Shown here: positions 16,333 through 24,294 of the stretch, in pieces
Position numbering within the stretch: the stretch's first letter is position 1
Layout of the letters: every line of letters starts with the position of its first letter
NCBI RefSeq assembly: GCF_029338575.1
Contig: NZ_CP119993.1
Span: 868,001-932,000, forward strand
DNA from: Halomarina halobia
GTDB taxonomy: Archaea > Halobacteriota > Halobacteria > Halobacteriales > Haloarculaceae
Reading direction: 5' to 3'
DNA length: 64,000 nt
Program-made: the position numbers and the translations under genes
The notes under the pieces: model-generated
Told to the model about the DNA's origin: nothing
Databases searched by the model: none
Seen by the model: the letters and a program-made list of their open reading frames with translations, nothing else

Positions 16333-16893
16333 TTAGTCGAGCAGATTGAAGGCTGCAAGTCGTGCCTGCAGTGTCTCAATCGCGTCTTCTGCGTCGGTCG
16401 GTGTCGTCCCACCGGTGATCACGAGTTTCCCGCTGCCGAAGAGCAGCACGACCACGAGCGGGTCGTCAAGCCGATAGACCAGGCCCGGGAACTGTTCCGG
16501 TTCATACTCGATCCGCTCCAGGCCCACCGCGAGGGCGATCGCGTGGAGATTGAGCGGTTGGGTGAGGTCGGCGCTGCTGACGATATTCTGAATGGTGATC
16601 GTGGGATGGTCAGGCACCAACAATCCAAGCTCGGCAAGCGCGTCGAAGAGGTGCACAAGCGCGATGTGAATAGCATCGGTGCTTTGAGCGCCGGTGGCGA
16701 CGATATTCCCCGATCGAAAGAGCAACGTCGTGGCCGTCGGCTCCTCAATGCGGTAGATGAGGCCGGGAAACCGTTCTGGATGGTAGTCGGCGCTGGGGGG
16801 GTCAGCAGTGAGCTGGTCGAGATCGAGTTCCTGGTCGAGTGCAGTCGACGCAACCACGTTTTCGATTGTGATCGTGTCTGTTGGGTCGGGCAT
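16333..16893 (-). CDS. tbp: TATA-binding protein, accessory paralogue
   Basis: A 186-residue TBP with the two-repeat saddle: repeat 1 around ITIENVVASTALDQELDL and PERFPGLIYRI, repeat 2 around ITIQNIVSSADLTQPLNLHAIA and PEQFPGLVYRLDDP. Each repeat ends in an LLFxSGxxVxTG motif. TBP recruits TFB and RNA polymerase to TATA boxes. Haloarchaea often carry extra TBPs on megaplasmids. This one deviates from the main haloarchaeal TBP in repeat 1 (SADYHPERFPG, IVATGAQSTDA), so it is probably a specialised paralogue. I chose ATG 16893 because family members start with MxDPxDTIxIENVVAS, and the upstream extension to 17016 lacks character. Confidence 0.9.
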   Translation of the reverse strand: MPDPTDTITIENVVASTALDQELDLDQLTADPPSADYHPERFPGLIYRIEEPTATTLLFRSGNIVATGAQSTDAIHIALVHLFDALAELGLLVPDHPTITIQNIVSSADLTQPLNLHAIALAVGLERIEYEPEQFPGLVYRLDDPLVVVLLFGSGKLVITGGTTPTDAEDAIETLQARLAAFNLLD

Positions 16894-17283
16894 TGGGGAG
16901 AGACGGCGCCGAACCAGTACACCCTCGGGATACATGAGGATGCCGTCGAGGTGCTTGCTTCGAGGTCGCGGGGCTAGACGGGCTTGCGATCTTTGCCTGG
17001 GCACGACGAGTGGCATCGTCTAAGACATCTGCTGCGCGCTCATCGAGGGCGTCGTAGACGTCGGGCGACGTTCATCTCATCGGGAGAGTCCTTGACGACC
17101 GATATGACGATTAGGCCAGACATGCATGGCGGTAGTCCGCCGGTGAGCGCATAAAAAGAGGGTATTGCAGACACACCAGTGGAGGAGTCGATCAACCGAG
17201 CAAGCGCGATCAACACGACACAGAAAGACGCCGCACCTCGGCATGTGTCGACACAGTTGCTGATGTGAGCGCTCACTCGCTAT

Positions 17284-17580
17284 TCACTGACGAGGGCTAT
17301 CAGCGGCCGTCAGCAGATCGTCGAGAAATGTCGAGAAGAGGTCGGCCGGATCGCGGTCGGGTACATCTGCTGGTTCCTTCCAGAGTTCGACGTCGAACCG
17401 CTGGGTGGCCGTCGCCTCCCCCTCAATGACGATGAGCATGAGGATGGCCGTCTGGTAGATCACCACCGTCCGCTGCTCGTCGACCTCGAGATGCTCGATG
17501 CCAGCCCTCGACAGTACACCCTCGAGATCGATAGGGGCAGACACGTCACAGTGCTGGGTTGGCTCTTCGTCGCCGGTCAT
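17284..17580 (-). CDS. Haloarchaeal hypothetical protein
   Basis: A 98-residue acidic protein beginning MTGDEEPTQHCDVSAP, with a central beta-rich stretch (RTVVIYQTAILMLIVIEGE) and an amphipathic C-terminal helix (DLFSTFLDDLLTAAD). A TATA element (ACTTATAC read on the minus strand, 17601-17608) lies ~25 nt before ATG 17580, so the start is well supported and the longer frame to 17613 is not. I do not recognise the family. It may be a small regulator, given neighbours on both sides. Confidence 0.65.
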   Translation of the reverse strand: MTGDEEPTQHCDVSAPIDLEGVLSRAGIEHLEVDEQRTVVIYQTAILMLIVIEGEATATQRFDVELWKEPADVPDRDPADLFSTFLDDLLTAADSPRQ

Positions 17581-17674
17581 GGCGCTCGCTACGACGCGGC
17601 CGTATAAGTACACCTGGGCAGTACCTTCGACACGAGCAAACGTTATTACTCAGGTTGTCTGACTAGTATCACAC

Positions 17675-17716
17675 ATGCCGACGGGACCACGGTTCAGCGT
17701 GATTCCGCCGCTTTGA
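17675..17716 (+). other. Leaderless 13-residue upstream ORF
   Basis: GTTATTAC (17642-17649) is ~29 nt before an ATG at 17675 that encodes MPTGPRFSVIPPL and stops. The next gene starts 12 nt after the stop. The promoter geometry makes this mini-ORF, not the downstream gene, the leaderless start of the transcript, so it could govern translation of the next gene. Confidence 0.4.
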
Positions 17717-17728
17717 ACGGTAGTACCC

Positions 17729-18013
17729 ATGCGAGCAGACAAGCAATCAGCCAGCGAGGAGCAGCAACCTGATTTCGAGACTGTCCGCGAGCAGACGTTT
17801 CACGACGCCAGAAACCTGCTTGTGAGTCGACCAGCGACCGACTTCGAGTCGGTCGAGGCGGCGCGCTCGGCGTTTCTCGAGCACGTCCGTGGGATGTATA
17901 CGGTTCATACCGCCGGGCTTGAGATCGACGGGGAGCCATGGGACGTCCAGCAGCACCTCGAGGAGCGGGCAACGGCGTTCTTCGAGTATCGACTGGCTGA
18001 AAGGTACGAGTGA
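17729..18013 (+). CDS. Haloarchaeal hypothetical protein
   Basis: A 94-residue, helix-rich acidic protein: helices around FETVREQTFHDARNLLV, FESVEAARSAFLEHVRGMY and DVQQHLEERATAFFEYRLAER. There is no signal peptide or membrane segment. It is probably the second frame on a transcript starting at 17675 with a tiny upstream ORF. I recognise no named family. Confidence 0.6.
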   Translation: MRADKQSASEEQQPDFETVREQTFHDARNLLVSRPATDFESVEAARSAFLEHVRGMYTVHTAGLEIDGEPWDVQQHLEERATAFFEYRLAERYE

Positions 18014-18439
18014 CCGCAGCCAGCGCCGGCATCGCGATATTCATAGGGCATTTCGAGACCCCGTCACGGCCGAGTGATCAGTCTGAGCCACCGGCGGAGC
18101 CCCGGAGTTGACAACGCAGGTGATCTGGAGTGATCACCTGGAAACCAACTCACGCAACCGTTACGGCCGATTTTCGCTTGCAATGTGGGGTGTCTGCGTC
18201 TCCCCGCATTGCCGGGCATCCCCCGTGATGTCCGCATACGAACACAGGAAGCGATCGGTAGTTCGACATACAGCTAATGGGGCAGCCACGTCCAGAGTAC
18301 GGTGGCCACGCATGTGAGAGTACCCTGTTAGATCGGAGCGTGCGAGGAGCGGACGGCCAAAGCTTCAAGACGTGTTGCCCAAGAGAGTACACTACGCAAT
18401 CATCTACTCAGCCGATCTACCCGCTCCCCACGATCGCTC
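18014..18439. other. Gene-free interval
   Basis: About 425 nt with no frame showing haloarchaeal codon bias. A GATCACCT/AGGTGATC inverted repeat around 18118-18139 is the only structure I noticed. I see nothing else supportable. Confidence 0.5.
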
Positions 18440-18670
18440 ATGGACCCTACCTCATCACGACAAACCCCACTCGGCTTGCTCGCCAGCGACGCACTCGCAC
18501 AGCTCGAATCGCCCATGCAAGAAACAGACGGGATGCGCTCAGCGACCGTACGCAACGTACTGCGGAACCAGGGGTTTACCGAGGCGGAAGCGGATGTCGC
18601 GCTCACGCAATTGCTCAGTCGGGGCTATCTCTACGAAGTCAACGACCATCTCTATCTCACTCCAGGCTGA
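18440..18670 (+). CDS. Small hypothetical protein, possibly winged-helix
   Basis: A 76-residue protein. SATVRNVLRNQGFTEAEADVALTQLLSRGYLYEVNDHLYLTPG has the helix-turn-helix-wing pattern of a short winged helix, preceded by a ~30-residue N-terminal arm (LLASDALAQLES). No clear TATA element sits at leaderless distance. Codon bias is acceptable. The family is not recognised. Confidence 0.5.
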   Translation: MDPTSSRQTPLGLLASDALAQLESPMQETDGMRSATVRNVLRNQGFTEAEADVALTQLLSRGYLYEVNDHLYLTPG

Positions 18671-19053
18671 TACCGACGTTCCCGTGGACGAGGGTTCTTA
18701 CGCTCGTGATCGCCTAGAGGGTCCACCGGCGCCTCACCGTCGATCGTTCTCAGAGAGGCACAGTCGAATGCGAGCGAGTGCAATAGAGAGAAGGGACACA
18801 CTCTCGAGAAGGACCATAACCACGGTGTAGAAGGAGTGTCGTCATGACGCCGAAGGCGGTACAAGAAGTAGGTGTGCTTCATCCCACTTCACAGGTCCTC
18901 TCACTGAGGGCGTCGGCTGGTTAGTGACGATCGTTCGCGTGTATCGTCACGCAAACCAGTACGAATTTTTGCATGTTGACCGTTCACTCGGGGACTAGTA
19001 ATGAGCGCAATGTATCGACATCAGTTCCATCACTAGCAGACGAGTGCCACGGA
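18671..19053. other. Gene-free interval
   Basis: About 380 nt between the small hypothetical gene and the 3' end of the minus-strand gene at 19054. No frame with codon bias and no hairpin with a T-run at the junction. Nothing supportable is seen. Confidence 0.5.
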
Positions 19054-19743
19054 TTAGACATGGTCGCGCGTGAGTTCGTCCTGGACCGACGGGAGAATCC
19101 CCGTGGCTTCGAGCGTGGCGACATCCGTCACAAAGTCGTGGAGTTCTTTCCGTAGTTGCGCTTTCGTCTCGTATTCGACGATCGGCACGCTGTACTCGTC
19201 TTCTGTCGCGTGAATTGTGGTACTCGTGATCCCGGTTTCGACAAAGATACGAAAGCGCCGTGGATCCTTTATCGGCGGTCTTGGATCATCGTTTTCGAGA
19301 TCCATCGCTTCCAAGACGGCGCCGATTTCAGCGCTCACGCCGTCTCGGACGCCAGCAATCGGGAGAATGAACCCGACCGCATTGCTGGCTTCAGCGAAGG
19401 CCTTCGACTGTGCAATCGCGTTCATTGTCGGGGTGTCAGCGGTCGCATTCTCATCCTCGGGGAATGGAATGGCAGGATCCGTCGCGATGAACGCATTCAC
19501 GCCTGGGTCGGCACGAAGCTCCGAACAGGGCGCTTCGAGCTCCGTGATAAATCCCCGGTCAGCAGCTGTGAACGCGCCGAGATCCGCCTTGAGACGCTCT
19601 GAATCCGTCTCTGGTGCGAGAACGTAGTCCGGTTCGAATGTCGTGTAGGGATCCATGAGATACACGAGAAAGTCCGCAAAGGCAGGGGCAGCAAGCCGCT
19701 CGAGGAGGACCTCTCGCATTGGCCGTCCATCATACTCACGCAT
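19054..19743 (-). CDS. Haloarchaeal protein of unknown function, divergent from an ArsR-type regulator
   Basis: A 229-residue soluble acidic protein starting MREYDGRPMREVLLERL. It has no recognisable domain, signal peptide or membrane helix. The central region (IAQSKAFAEASNAVGFILPIAG) looks like a buried helix-strand pair, and the C-terminal part contains IFVETGITSTTIHATEDEYSVPI and a final helix. ATG 19743 is chosen over 19752 because a TATA element (GGTTTTTACTC on the minus strand, 19764-19774) sits ~26 nt upstream. It shares its promoter region and a 26-bp palindrome with the divergent regulator, so it is the likely target of that regulator. Confidence 0.65.
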   Translation of the reverse strand: MREYDGRPMREVLLERLAAPAFADFLVYLMDPYTTFEPDYVLAPETDSERLKADLGAFTAADRGFITELEAPCSELRADPGVNAFIATDPAIPFPEDENATADTPTMNAIAQSKAFAEASNAVGFILPIAGVRDGVSAEIGAVLEAMDLENDDPRPPIKDPRRFRIFVETGITSTTIHATEDEYSVPIVEYETKAQLRKELHDFVTDVATLEATGILPSVQDELTRDHV

Positions 19744-19821
19744 GCTAACCACTACTGCGAATGTGAGTAAAAACCATCTGTTCGTTTCTCGCGCTACGAC
19801 TGCTGTAGACCGGCTATGTTG

Positions 19822-19847
19822 AAGAAAGTAACAGTCGTTACCTTCTT
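19822..19847. promoter_or_regulatory. 26-bp imperfect palindrome, candidate operator
   Basis: Arms AAGAAAGTAAC and GTTACCTTCTT pair at 10 of 11 positions around a 4-nt spacer AGTC. The site lies between the divergent starts at 19743 and 19873, upstream of the regulator gene by 26-51 nt, where it would overlap that gene's core promoter. A dimeric ArsR-type protein would bind such a site. Confidence 0.6.
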
Positions 19848-19872
19848 GTCTATTGACCGTGTATCAGTCTAC

Positions 19873-20289
19873 ATGGCAAGCACTCAAACGGGAGCCGACG
19901 AGGAAGAAACTGCAGCAGCGCAGTTGATAGCTGCTGTCACAGCAGAGCTGCTCGACGACAGTGACCCACACGAGCTCGCTGATTTCACAGATCGGTTCAA
20001 GGCGCTGGCTCATCCACTTCGGTTCGCCATTCTCTATCGGTTGCGTGACGCTGATGGGATGAGTGCAAAAGAACTCTCGACGCTCACCGGGCGGAGCGGA
20101 AACGCACTCCATACGCATCTCGACACGCTCGTGGAGGCTAACCTGATCACGAATTGGAAGCAGACCGATCCTGACAGACATCAGCCCTACTCATACTATG
20201 CGATCAGTGGGCTTGGGGCGCGACTCATCGATCTCGCGGTTGAGTCGATAACCCACGAAAAGGATGTCTTCGAGGACTATCAATATTGA
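19873..20289 (+). CDS. ArsR-family winged-helix regulator
   Basis: A 138-residue regulator. Residues ~40-115 form a winged helix: LADFTDRFKALAHPLRFAILYRL, the recognition helix GRSGNALHTHLDTLVEANLI, and a wing ending QPYSYYAISGLGARLID. A ~35-residue acidic N-terminal arm and a C-terminal helix could dimerise. It probably represses its own promoter and the divergent 19743 gene through the 26-bp palindrome. The stop codon TGA (20287-20289) lies inside GACATCCTCCCC, the left-end motif of IS200/IS605-type elements, so the native C terminus may have been altered by an insertion. Confidence 0.75.
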   Translation: MASTQTGADEEETAAAQLIAAVTAELLDDSDPHELADFTDRFKALAHPLRFAILYRLRDADGMSAKELSTLTGRSGNALHTHLDTLVEANLITNWKQTDPDRHQPYSYYAISGLGARLIDLAVESITHEKDVFEDYQY

Positions 20290-20325
20290 CATCCTCCCCA
20301 CCCTGAAGGACGGGGCTTCTGCTTG
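20288..20325 (+). mobile_element. IS200/IS605-type left-end remnant
   Basis: GACATCCTCCCCACCCTGA followed by AGGACGGGGCTTCT is the hairpin-bearing left end I recognise from haloarchaeal IS200/IS605-group elements (TnpA binds such hairpins). No tnpA, tnpB or right end follows. It supplies the stop codon of the preceding regulator gene. Confidence 0.5.
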
Positions 20326-20899
20326 TTATACGTCAACGACAGACGACACCGTGTTGGAGTTCCACTGGTCCATCGATAACGAAAGAAGCACTCTTTGGTC
20401 TCTCCACTGATGGTAAAAGTAATCACTCATCGAGTATCCGATAGGTAGAGGGTGTACTATCACCCAGCGAGTCGTCTCGGTGTGCTGGATCCTGCTGTTC
20501 GCCGATCTCCTGCGTAATCAATTTTCCTCGTCCTCATCTGTAGCTGTGTGTACCATCGATCAGGGATCGTCAGTGCAACCGTGGACATATCTACGACAGG
20601 GCAGTTGAAGACGGGAAAACCTAGAGTCATCCTAGGATTCTCTTCACCACTTACAGTACAAGCGATTCAGTAGCTCGTGAGCGAAGTCGGAACCAGATAG
20701 GCGAGACGCAGTACGCAACGCTCCACGTGCGCTCTCATCTCCACACAGATAAAGCCATATCTGAGCACATTTTAGACTAGATATGAGTAAGTACTTCTAC
20801 GACTATTATCCCAGTAGCCGCTGAGCTCGCTCACCATCCTTGACCAGGATTAGGGAGTGTCGCTCAAGACGATGCCATCGGTGGAGAGACAAAGTCTGG
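20326..20899. other. Gene-free, AT-enriched interval
   Basis: About 570 nt without a supportable gene, downstream of an IS200/IS605-type left end. AT content rises and all six frames are broken. I see no hairpins of note. It may be decayed mobile-element sequence. Confidence 0.5.
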
Positions 20900-21418
20900 T
20901 CAGACCCGTCTGATCACAGTACGAAGTTGGCTTTTCGGGAGCCATCCCTCACGGAGACCAGTGACATCCTCGCGCTGCTCGAATTCTCGTCGCGCTGTCT
21001 CCAGGCGTTGCGCTAACCACGTTCGCCGTTCTGGATCGGCGTCCGAGAGCGTCTCAAGCGCTTCCTCGAGATGATGAATACGGTGGGCGAGTTTCGCGAG
21101 TGGGCGGGCGGCCGCTGATTCGACGACGAGAATCGCCTTATCTGTCTCGCGTTCGATCCGACCAACAAATACCGTCGGTGTGCCTCCCTCGACGAAGCCG
21201 ACCTTCTCCTCGGCCAGCCACTCGGGCACGCGAAACAGCAGTTCATTAGAAGCGAGCTGGCCGAGTAACTGCCAGAACAATCGCGTCTCGTCCTCGGTGA
21301 TAAGCCCCCGATCGCGAGCGGTCGCCAGCGACACATCATCCCGGTCGAGGGAGTGGGGGTGCCACGAGCGGGCGAAGGTATCGTAGTCAGCACAGTCAGT
21401 GATGTGAAATGATGTCAT
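20900..21418 (-). CDS. Hypothetical protein, helix-rich
   Basis: A 172-residue protein starting MTSFHITDCADYDTFAR. The first ~100 residues mix short strands and helices (LFRVPEWLAEEKVGFVEGG, TVFVGRIERETDKAILVVES), and the C-terminal ~70 residues are long charged helices (LAHRIHHLEEALETLSDADP) suited to a coiled coil. No family is recognised. A TATA-like GGAAAAGTAG on the minus strand (21437-21446) lies ~25 nt before ATG 21418. It is the last intact gene before a gene-poor region. Confidence 0.6.
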   Translation of the reverse strand: MTSFHITDCADYDTFARSWHPHSLDRDDVSLATARDRGLITEDETRLFWQLLGQLASNELLFRVPEWLAEEKVGFVEGGTPTVFVGRIERETDKAILVVESAAARPLAKLAHRIHHLEEALETLSDADPERRTWLAQRLETARREFEQREDVTGLREGWLPKSQLRTVIRRV

Positions 21419-21568
21419 GGGGTAAGCTAGCTCTACTTTTCCGATCACTGGTCATCAAGGTTCCCGGTGGATCTTCCTTAGCAAGATCACCCCTCTAGGA
21501 TTTAGCCCGCTATAGCCCTCAGAAAGTATAAGATATCTCTCGGTTTATGTCGGACACACGCCAGTGCG

Positions 21569-21756
21569 TCCGGAGCTTTTCGGGCGACTCGACGATGATG
21601 AGTAGGATAGAGACCGGCCAAATCGATGAACCAATCCGTCCGAAGCTTTTCGGAACGGAAAATCGCGCTGATTTCATCAAATAGAGTGTCAATAGAAGAT
21701 TAAGAAAACTAATGAACGACCTCCCTCCCTCCACCGCGTCCGAAGCTTTTTTCGAA
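21569..21756. repeat. Three copies of a CGTCCGRAGCTTTT inverted-repeat element
   Basis: Copies start at 21568, 21638 and 21738. The best copy, TCCGAA-GCTT-TTCGGA (21639-21654), is a perfect 6-bp inverted repeat around GCTT. The first has two changes and the third an extended T-run. Spacing is ~70 and ~100 nt. They flank AT-rich DNA upstream of a broken orc1/cdc6 gene. Confidence 0.6.
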
Positions 21757-21819
21757 AGAACGTCTGGTAGAACAGAGTTCAAGCAAGTGAGATGCCGGAA
21801 GACCTCCAAGGAGGAGCGA

Positions 21820-22036
21820 GAGTATATTTAGATTTGTTTATATTTTATCAGAATGATTTCTTCTTCTATCTTCCTCTGAGTACTACGGACATCATTCTAT
21901 AAGCTAGGACTTAATATTTTCGCTCAGTCTAGAAGATAACCAGTTAGGACTCCCTCGTTCGTGGCGAAGCATCGGATGGTATGGAGGAGGTGTGTACTTA
22001 AACAGAATCAGCATCGGATGCAGTGGTACTTAAACA
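21820..22036. repeat. AT-rich stretch and paired direct repeats
   Basis: Positions ~21820-21930 are strongly AT-rich (TATATTTAGATTTGTTTATA and similar). Just downstream, two composite repeats occur. AGCATCGGATG is at 21969-21979 and again at 22010-22020. Each is followed by GTACTTAAACA (21994-22004 and 22026-22036). No gene overlaps them. The arrangement is that of an origin-like or promoter region for the orc1/cdc6 fragment that follows. Confidence 0.5.
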
Positions 22037-22096
22037 TCGTTTCTTAGGATGCTTAGGACGGCTAGGTTTATGTTAGTTGAGAAAGAGGGCATATCT

Positions 22097-22210
22097 ATGG
22101 GGATGTTCGAGCGGACCACGTCGGTGTTTGACAATGCGATGGTCCTCGACGAGGAGTACCAACCCGACGAGATTCGCGAACGCGATGAAGAACTCGAACA
22201 GTACCGGCGT
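22097..22210 (+). pseudogene. N-terminal fragment of an orc1/cdc6 gene
   Basis: The first ~38 codons read MFERTTSVFDNAMVLDEEYQ then PDEIRERDEELEQYRR. This matches the conserved opening of haloarchaeal Orc1/Cdc6 proteins, where the phrase with Y-x-P-D-E-I-x-x-R-D precedes the AAA+ domain. It stops at 22210, where sequence of a transposase gene read from the other strand begins. The AAA+ and winged-helix domains are gone. TTTATG (22067-22072), ~27 nt before ATG 22097, is the likely TATA element. Over 90 percent of the gene is missing. Confidence 0.65.
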
Positions 22211-22307
22211 GGTACAAAAACGCCGCCCAGACACGATCCTTGATTGGCGTGTCTTCATGTGAAAGTACTTCCTGCTCGTGCGCCTTCTTGACCACGTGGT
22301 TGAGCAT
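22203..22307 (-). pseudogene. N-terminal fragment of an IS6-like transposase
   Basis: MLNHVVKKAHEQEVLSHEDT then PIKDRVWAAFLYHAG is homologous to the start of the truncated transposase at 7203 (MLDRMVEKACQQDVCSREDT, LTAFLYHAG). It runs head-on into the orc1/cdc6 fragment, with which it shares a few bases at 22203-22210. Only the helix-turn-helix entry remains, with no catalytic residues. It is a deletion product of an IS that inserted in or next to orc1/cdc6. Confidence 0.65.
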
Positions 22308-22658
22308 TGTTGAAACACCAACTCACCATTTCGACCACACTCTCCGCGCTAACGTTGACACCCTTTGCTGATCCCACTGGGAGGCCTATGCGAATTAAGG
22401 ATCATCAATCAAACGGTGGATCGTATAAAGAGCCATTTCACTGATCAGTTCGTGACTACTGAAGCAACGTCCGCCGGAAGCTGGTCGTACGCATTCACCT
22501 TTGCGTGAAACACGCTCAACAACGGTAAAGTTGGGGGACGAATCTCGATCAGAGTGGGCAGCCGTTGTTCGCTGCCCCAGTTCCTCTCTCAAGTTCTCGG
22601 GAGCAAAGGTAACAACGAATCGAACGTTATGATCAATAAATCAAAAAGCTGACTTCAC
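22308..22658. other. Gene-free interval, possible IS end
   Basis: About 350 nt upstream of the transposase fragment (in its orientation) and downstream of the VOC gene. It may contain the outer end of that IS, but I could not identify a terminal inverted repeat. No frame with codon bias. Confidence 0.45.
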
Positions 22659-23447
22659 TTAGAACGGAAACAGCGAGTCAGTTTGGGGGTCCCGCTTCAG
22701 CAACTCGATTTCATGACCATCCTGGTCTTTTGTGAACGCGTACAGGTCGTCACACTCCGTCGGATCACGGTAATCCTCTGCCTCACGTTCCATGAGTAAC
22801 TTCCAATCGTCATGGAGGTCATCGACCCGGACACAGAGGTGACCCCAGCTGTCGCCGGAGTTGTAGGTCCGGCCGTCGTAGTTATAGGTGAGTTCCACAG
22901 CCATTTCTTCGGGTGCCGCATCCTTGGGTTGGACGAAGTAGTTCGCAAATGTATCGGCTTCCCAACGACCGACCTCTTGGTACTCGAACTTTCGCGTCCA
23001 AAAACCTAGTGCCGCGTCAGCATCCTCGACACGGATCATCGTGTGGTCAAGGGACCACTTTTCACCGTGATCGCGCTGGACGAGCTCGATTTCGTGGCCG
23101 TCGGGGTCCTTTATGAACGCGTAGCGTCCACCACAGGACTCGGGATCGCGGTAGTCCTCAACGCCCTCTTCCATCAGTTGCTTATAAACGGCCTCAAGTT
23201 CGCCCTCAGGGACGCGAACGGCGATGTGGCCCCATGCGTCGCCCAACTCGGGATCCTCTCCTTCGTTGTGCGTGATCTCAAGCATGGCGCTACCCTCGTG
23301 CATTTCTCGAGGGCCGAGGTAGACAATCGTGAATCCGTCCCCCTCGTAGCGATCCTGTTCTTCGTAGTCAAAGTGTTTCTGGTACCAGCCTAGTGATTCT
23401 TCGAGGTCTGCGACGCGAATCATCACATGGTCAAGTGTACTGTCCAT
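22659..23447 (-). CDS. Double VOC-domain (glyoxalase-like) protein
   Basis: A 262-residue protein made of two vicinal-oxygen-chelate units in tandem. Both halves keep the metal ligand pattern. In half 1 these are LDHVMIRV (His), AMLEITHN (Glu), WGHIAVRV (His) and GHEIELVQ (Glu). In half 2 they are LDHTMIRV, MAVELTYN, WGHLCVRV and GHEIELLK. Such proteins include lactoylglutathione lyases, dioxygenases and epimerases. With both metal sites intact it could act as a fused dimer. ATG 23447 follows GGGGG and is ~25 nt after a TATA-like TTTTTACTTATT, so the longer frame to 23498 is rejected. A role in methylglyoxal removal is possible but unproven. Confidence 0.85.
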   Translation of the reverse strand: MDSTLDHVMIRVADLEESLGWYQKHFDYEEQDRYEGDGFTIVYLGPREMHEGSAMLEITHNEGEDPELGDAWGHIAVRVPEGELEAVYKQLMEEGVEDYRDPESCGGRYAFIKDPDGHEIELVQRDHGEKWSLDHTMIRVEDADAALGFWTRKFEYQEVGRWEADTFANYFVQPKDAAPEEMAVELTYNYDGRTYNSGDSWGHLCVRVDDLHDDWKLLMEREAEDYRDPTECDDLYAFTKDQDGHEIELLKRDPQTDSLFPF

Positions 23448-23560
23448 ATGCAGTCCCCCTTCTATCTTCAATAAGTAAAAACACATGGGAATCATCATCC
23501 TGCTAGGTTCTGATTACAAATCGGTAGCTGGAACCGGTCTTTAGGGCATTTTGGACTCGG

Positions 23561-23825
23561 TCAATAATAGTGATTATAGCTTCATGACGAGGAGGGATTT
23601 CTACTTTCATCTCTTCACAAATGTACGTCTGTGATAGTACTTAACGGAGTTCTTGTCAGGAGTAGAGATTAGGTACTGTAACCACTATTATTGAATATGA
23701 CCTAGTAGACTCTCGATTAGGATGTCTCACCAGATTTGCACCCAAACCGCATATCACCACTATTATTTATATACTTTCGACCAAAAATAGCGCTGACCAC
23801 CGGATCAATCACCATTATCGAATAT
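23561..23825. repeat. Four copies of an AT-rich CACTATTATTGA-like motif in an intergenic region
   Basis: In the ~850-nt gene-free interval 23448-24294 a motif recurs: 23561-23576 (minus strand, ATCACTATTATTGA), 23681-23698 (ACCACTATTATTGAATAT), 23753-23772 (TATCACCACTATTATTTA) and 23807-23825 (AATCACCATTATCGAATAT). Several overlap possible TATA elements. It may be a binding site for a regulator of the catabolic block to the right, or relics of duplication. No supportable gene lies in the interval. Confidence 0.45.
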
Positions 23826-24263
23826 CCTCATGGGGAAGCACCTGAGGACGAGGCATCCACAATAGGCAAACGATGCTTACGTCGATCGTAGAACTGATAC
23901 CTGGAGCAAGCTTCGATTCTATGCAAAAGAATAGCCAGATCGTTGGCAACTGAAAAAATACCTCCCCATTCGTCCTTACAAAAGAGAACGTTATTGCGGG
24001 ACTGAGACGTTCGAGGCATTAAATTCGCAGAAGGAATGTGAACTGGTGGTACATACATGGTGAACTTTGAAGTGATATACCTTATCTCACCGCCGCACCG
24101 TTTGGTCGTCTAATGAGCGCTTTTAATGATCGCGGAGACAATGGTCACGAGGGCAAGACCGATCGTGCAGGATGAGAAACGGAAGTCGAATCTAAGTGAT
24201 GGAAAATGTGATACTCCAGTTTGGCCCGCCAAGTTCAAACTAGCTAGACACTGACAACCGAAG

Positions 24264-24273
24264 TTTTATATAT
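24264..24273 (+). promoter_or_regulatory. TATA box of the flavoprotein gene
   Basis: TTTTATATAT is centred 26 nt before ATG 24295, a textbook haloarchaeal promoter with a leaderless start. Confidence 0.75.
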
Positions 24274-24294
24274 CGTACTACAGAGAGTCGCACC

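Noticed and set aside
21569..21756. Possible CRISPR array
   Set aside because: Only three short, imperfect units with unequal spacing (70 and 100 nt) and no cas genes. The units are palindromic and repeat-like rather than CRISPR-like.
21519..21809. Minus-strand frame of 96 codons
   Set aside because: It overlaps the three inverted-repeat elements and lacks haloarchaeal codon bias, so the repeats are the better explanation.
23828..24058. Minus-strand frame of 76 codons in the AT-rich spacer
   Set aside because: No codon bias, no recognisable domain and no promoter at leaderless distance.
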